A stretch of DNA of 64,000 nucleotides, taken from Phytomonospora endophytica. Lineage in GTDB: Bacteria > Actinomycetota > Actinomycetes > Mycobacteriales > Micromonosporaceae. The DNA is taken from the NCBI RefSeq assembly GCF_014202425.1, contig NZ_JACHGT010000001.1, forward strand, positions 289,160 through 353,159. The letters are read 5' to 3'. The notes below the pieces were generated by a model. That model ran no database searches. It was not told where the DNA came from and saw only the letters and a list, made by a program, of their open reading frames with translations. Made by a program: the position numbers and the translations under genes. How positions within the stretch are numbered: position 1 is the stretch's first letter; the number at the start of each line of letters is the position of its first letter. Shown one piece after another: positions 63,448 through 64,000 of this stretch.

Positions 63448-64000
63448 ATGTCCATCGAACCCATCGAACAGACCGCCGCAGTCCCCGAGGCGAGCGCCGA
63501 CCCGCCACGGGTCCTGGCCTCGGCCTTGGCCGTCCACATCGGACGGACCGTGCGGGTGTCCGGCTGGCTGCATCGCCGCCGGATCCTCAAGTCCGTCGTC
63601 TTCGCCGTCGTCCGCGACCGTTCCGGGCTGGCGCAGGTCGTGGTCCGCGAGCCCGAGTTGAGGGCGCGGATCGAGGCCCTGACCGAGGAGACCGTCGTCG
63701 AGTTCACCGGCGAGGCCACGGCCAACGCCGACGCCCCCGGCGGTGTCGAGATCACCGGCCCGGCGCTGCGGCTGCTCGGTGAACCGGCCGAACCGGCGCC
63801 CTTCGACCTCTACCGGCCGGAGTTGCGCGCGACGCTTCCGACGACCCTCGACAACGCGCAGGTCGCGTTGCGGCACCCGCGCAAGCGGGCGCCTTTCGAG
63901 ATCGCCGCGGCCGCCGTCGCGGGCTTCCGCGAGGCCCTGTCGAAGCGGGAGTTCACCGAGGTCAACAGCCCGAAGCTGGTGGGAACGGCGACCGAGTCGG
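63448..64000 (+). CDS. Aspartyl-tRNA synthetase, archaeal-type (probably non-discriminating; 3' partial)
   Basis: 184 residues before the window ends. An N-terminal OB-fold anticodon-binding domain (VRVSGWLHRRRILKSVVFAVVRDRSG, LTEETVVEFTGEA) is followed by the start of the class II catalytic core (FREALSKREFTEVNSPKLVGTATES, motif 1). The compact linker and the TEVNSPKLV...ATE pattern match the archaeal/eukaryal AspRS type (often aspartate--tRNA(Asn) ligase), not the large bacterial AspRS with its GAD insertion. ATG 63448 is 11 nt after AAGGAGG (63430-63436). The Asp specifier of the leader agrees. It may be a second AspRS serving tRNA-Asn charging or resistance to an Asp-adenylate-type inhibitor; this is inference. 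Confidence 0.9.
   Translation, partial: MSIEPIEQTAAVPEASADPPRVLASALAVHIGRTVRVSGWLHRRRILKSVVFAVVRDRSGLAQVVVREPELRARIEALTEETVVEFTGEATANADAPGGVEITGPALRLLGEPAEPAPFDLYRPELRATLPTTLDNAQVALRHPRKRAPFEIAAAAVAGFREALSKREFTEVNSPKLVGTATES

Overview
This is a 64-kb chromosomal window from a very GC-rich actinomycete (class Actinomycetes). The evidence is near-saturated G/C at third codon positions, an actinobacterial-type RNase P RNA, an F420-dependent reductase, a MptB-type mannosyltransferase and LAxTG (class E) sortase signals. The gene neighbourhood glnA / RDD / DUF4191 / lipA and glnE / glnA2 / panB also resembles the mycobacterial arrangement as I remember it. No rRNA or tRNA genes, insertion sequences, integrases, prophage or CRISPR arrays were seen. 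The genus cannot be fixed from the sequence alone.

Layout. 1-7.7 kb: the 3' end of an RHS/YD-repeat protein with a C-terminal toxin-like domain, then a tightly coupled pair of secreted proteins (S8 protease and FG-GAP propeller). 7.8-9.5 kb: a LAVTG cell-wall protein and rnpB. 9.6-13.1 kb: TauE-like permease, NAD synthetase, panB. 13.1-14.7 kb: a tandem array of ~200-bp repeats with no credible gene. 14.8-18.9 kb: a LATTG surface protein, a TVP38-like membrane protein, a metal-receptor-like protein and an F420:NADPH reductase. 19-26.6 kb: glnA2, an SDR/regulator divergent pair, LD-carboxypeptidase, a glutamine amidotransferase-like protein and glnE. 26.8-31.7 kb: a cysteine-rich micro-ORF, a secreted glycerophosphodiesterase, a membrane protein, MOSC and RibD-like proteins and a TetR regulator with a visible operator. 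31.9-41 kb: envelope genes (mptB, a GT87 mannosyltransferase, penicillin acylase-like hydrolase, LCP ligase) and a beta-propeller protein. 41.1-45.5 kb: glnA, RDD, Fur-family regulator, DUF4191, lipA. 45.6-48.9 kb: a tricorn-type protease. 48.9-50.75 kb: a degenerate GC-rich repeat region without genes. 50.8-51.2 kb: an acidic DxDGD-repeat protein.

The most unusual part is 51.3-62.9 kb, a remodelled phosphate-type ABC transporter locus on the minus strand. A translationally coupled block (small YegP-like protein, pstC, pstA, membrane-tethered pstS, a second large tethered binding protein) ends at a strong hairpin. A second block follows: a soluble PstS-like protein, two paralogous secreted proteins (one with LAKTG), a sortase-fold protein that has lost its catalytic His and Cys, then pstB. 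GC-rich hairpins follow the secreted genes.

At the right edge (63.1-64 kb) a promoter and a well-formed translational T-box leader with an apparent GAC (Asp) specifier precede the start of an archaeal-type aspartyl-tRNA synthetase. Several genes lack a Shine-Dalgarno and instead have a -10-like TANNNT hexamer 6-8 nt before the start codon, suggesting leaderless mRNAs.
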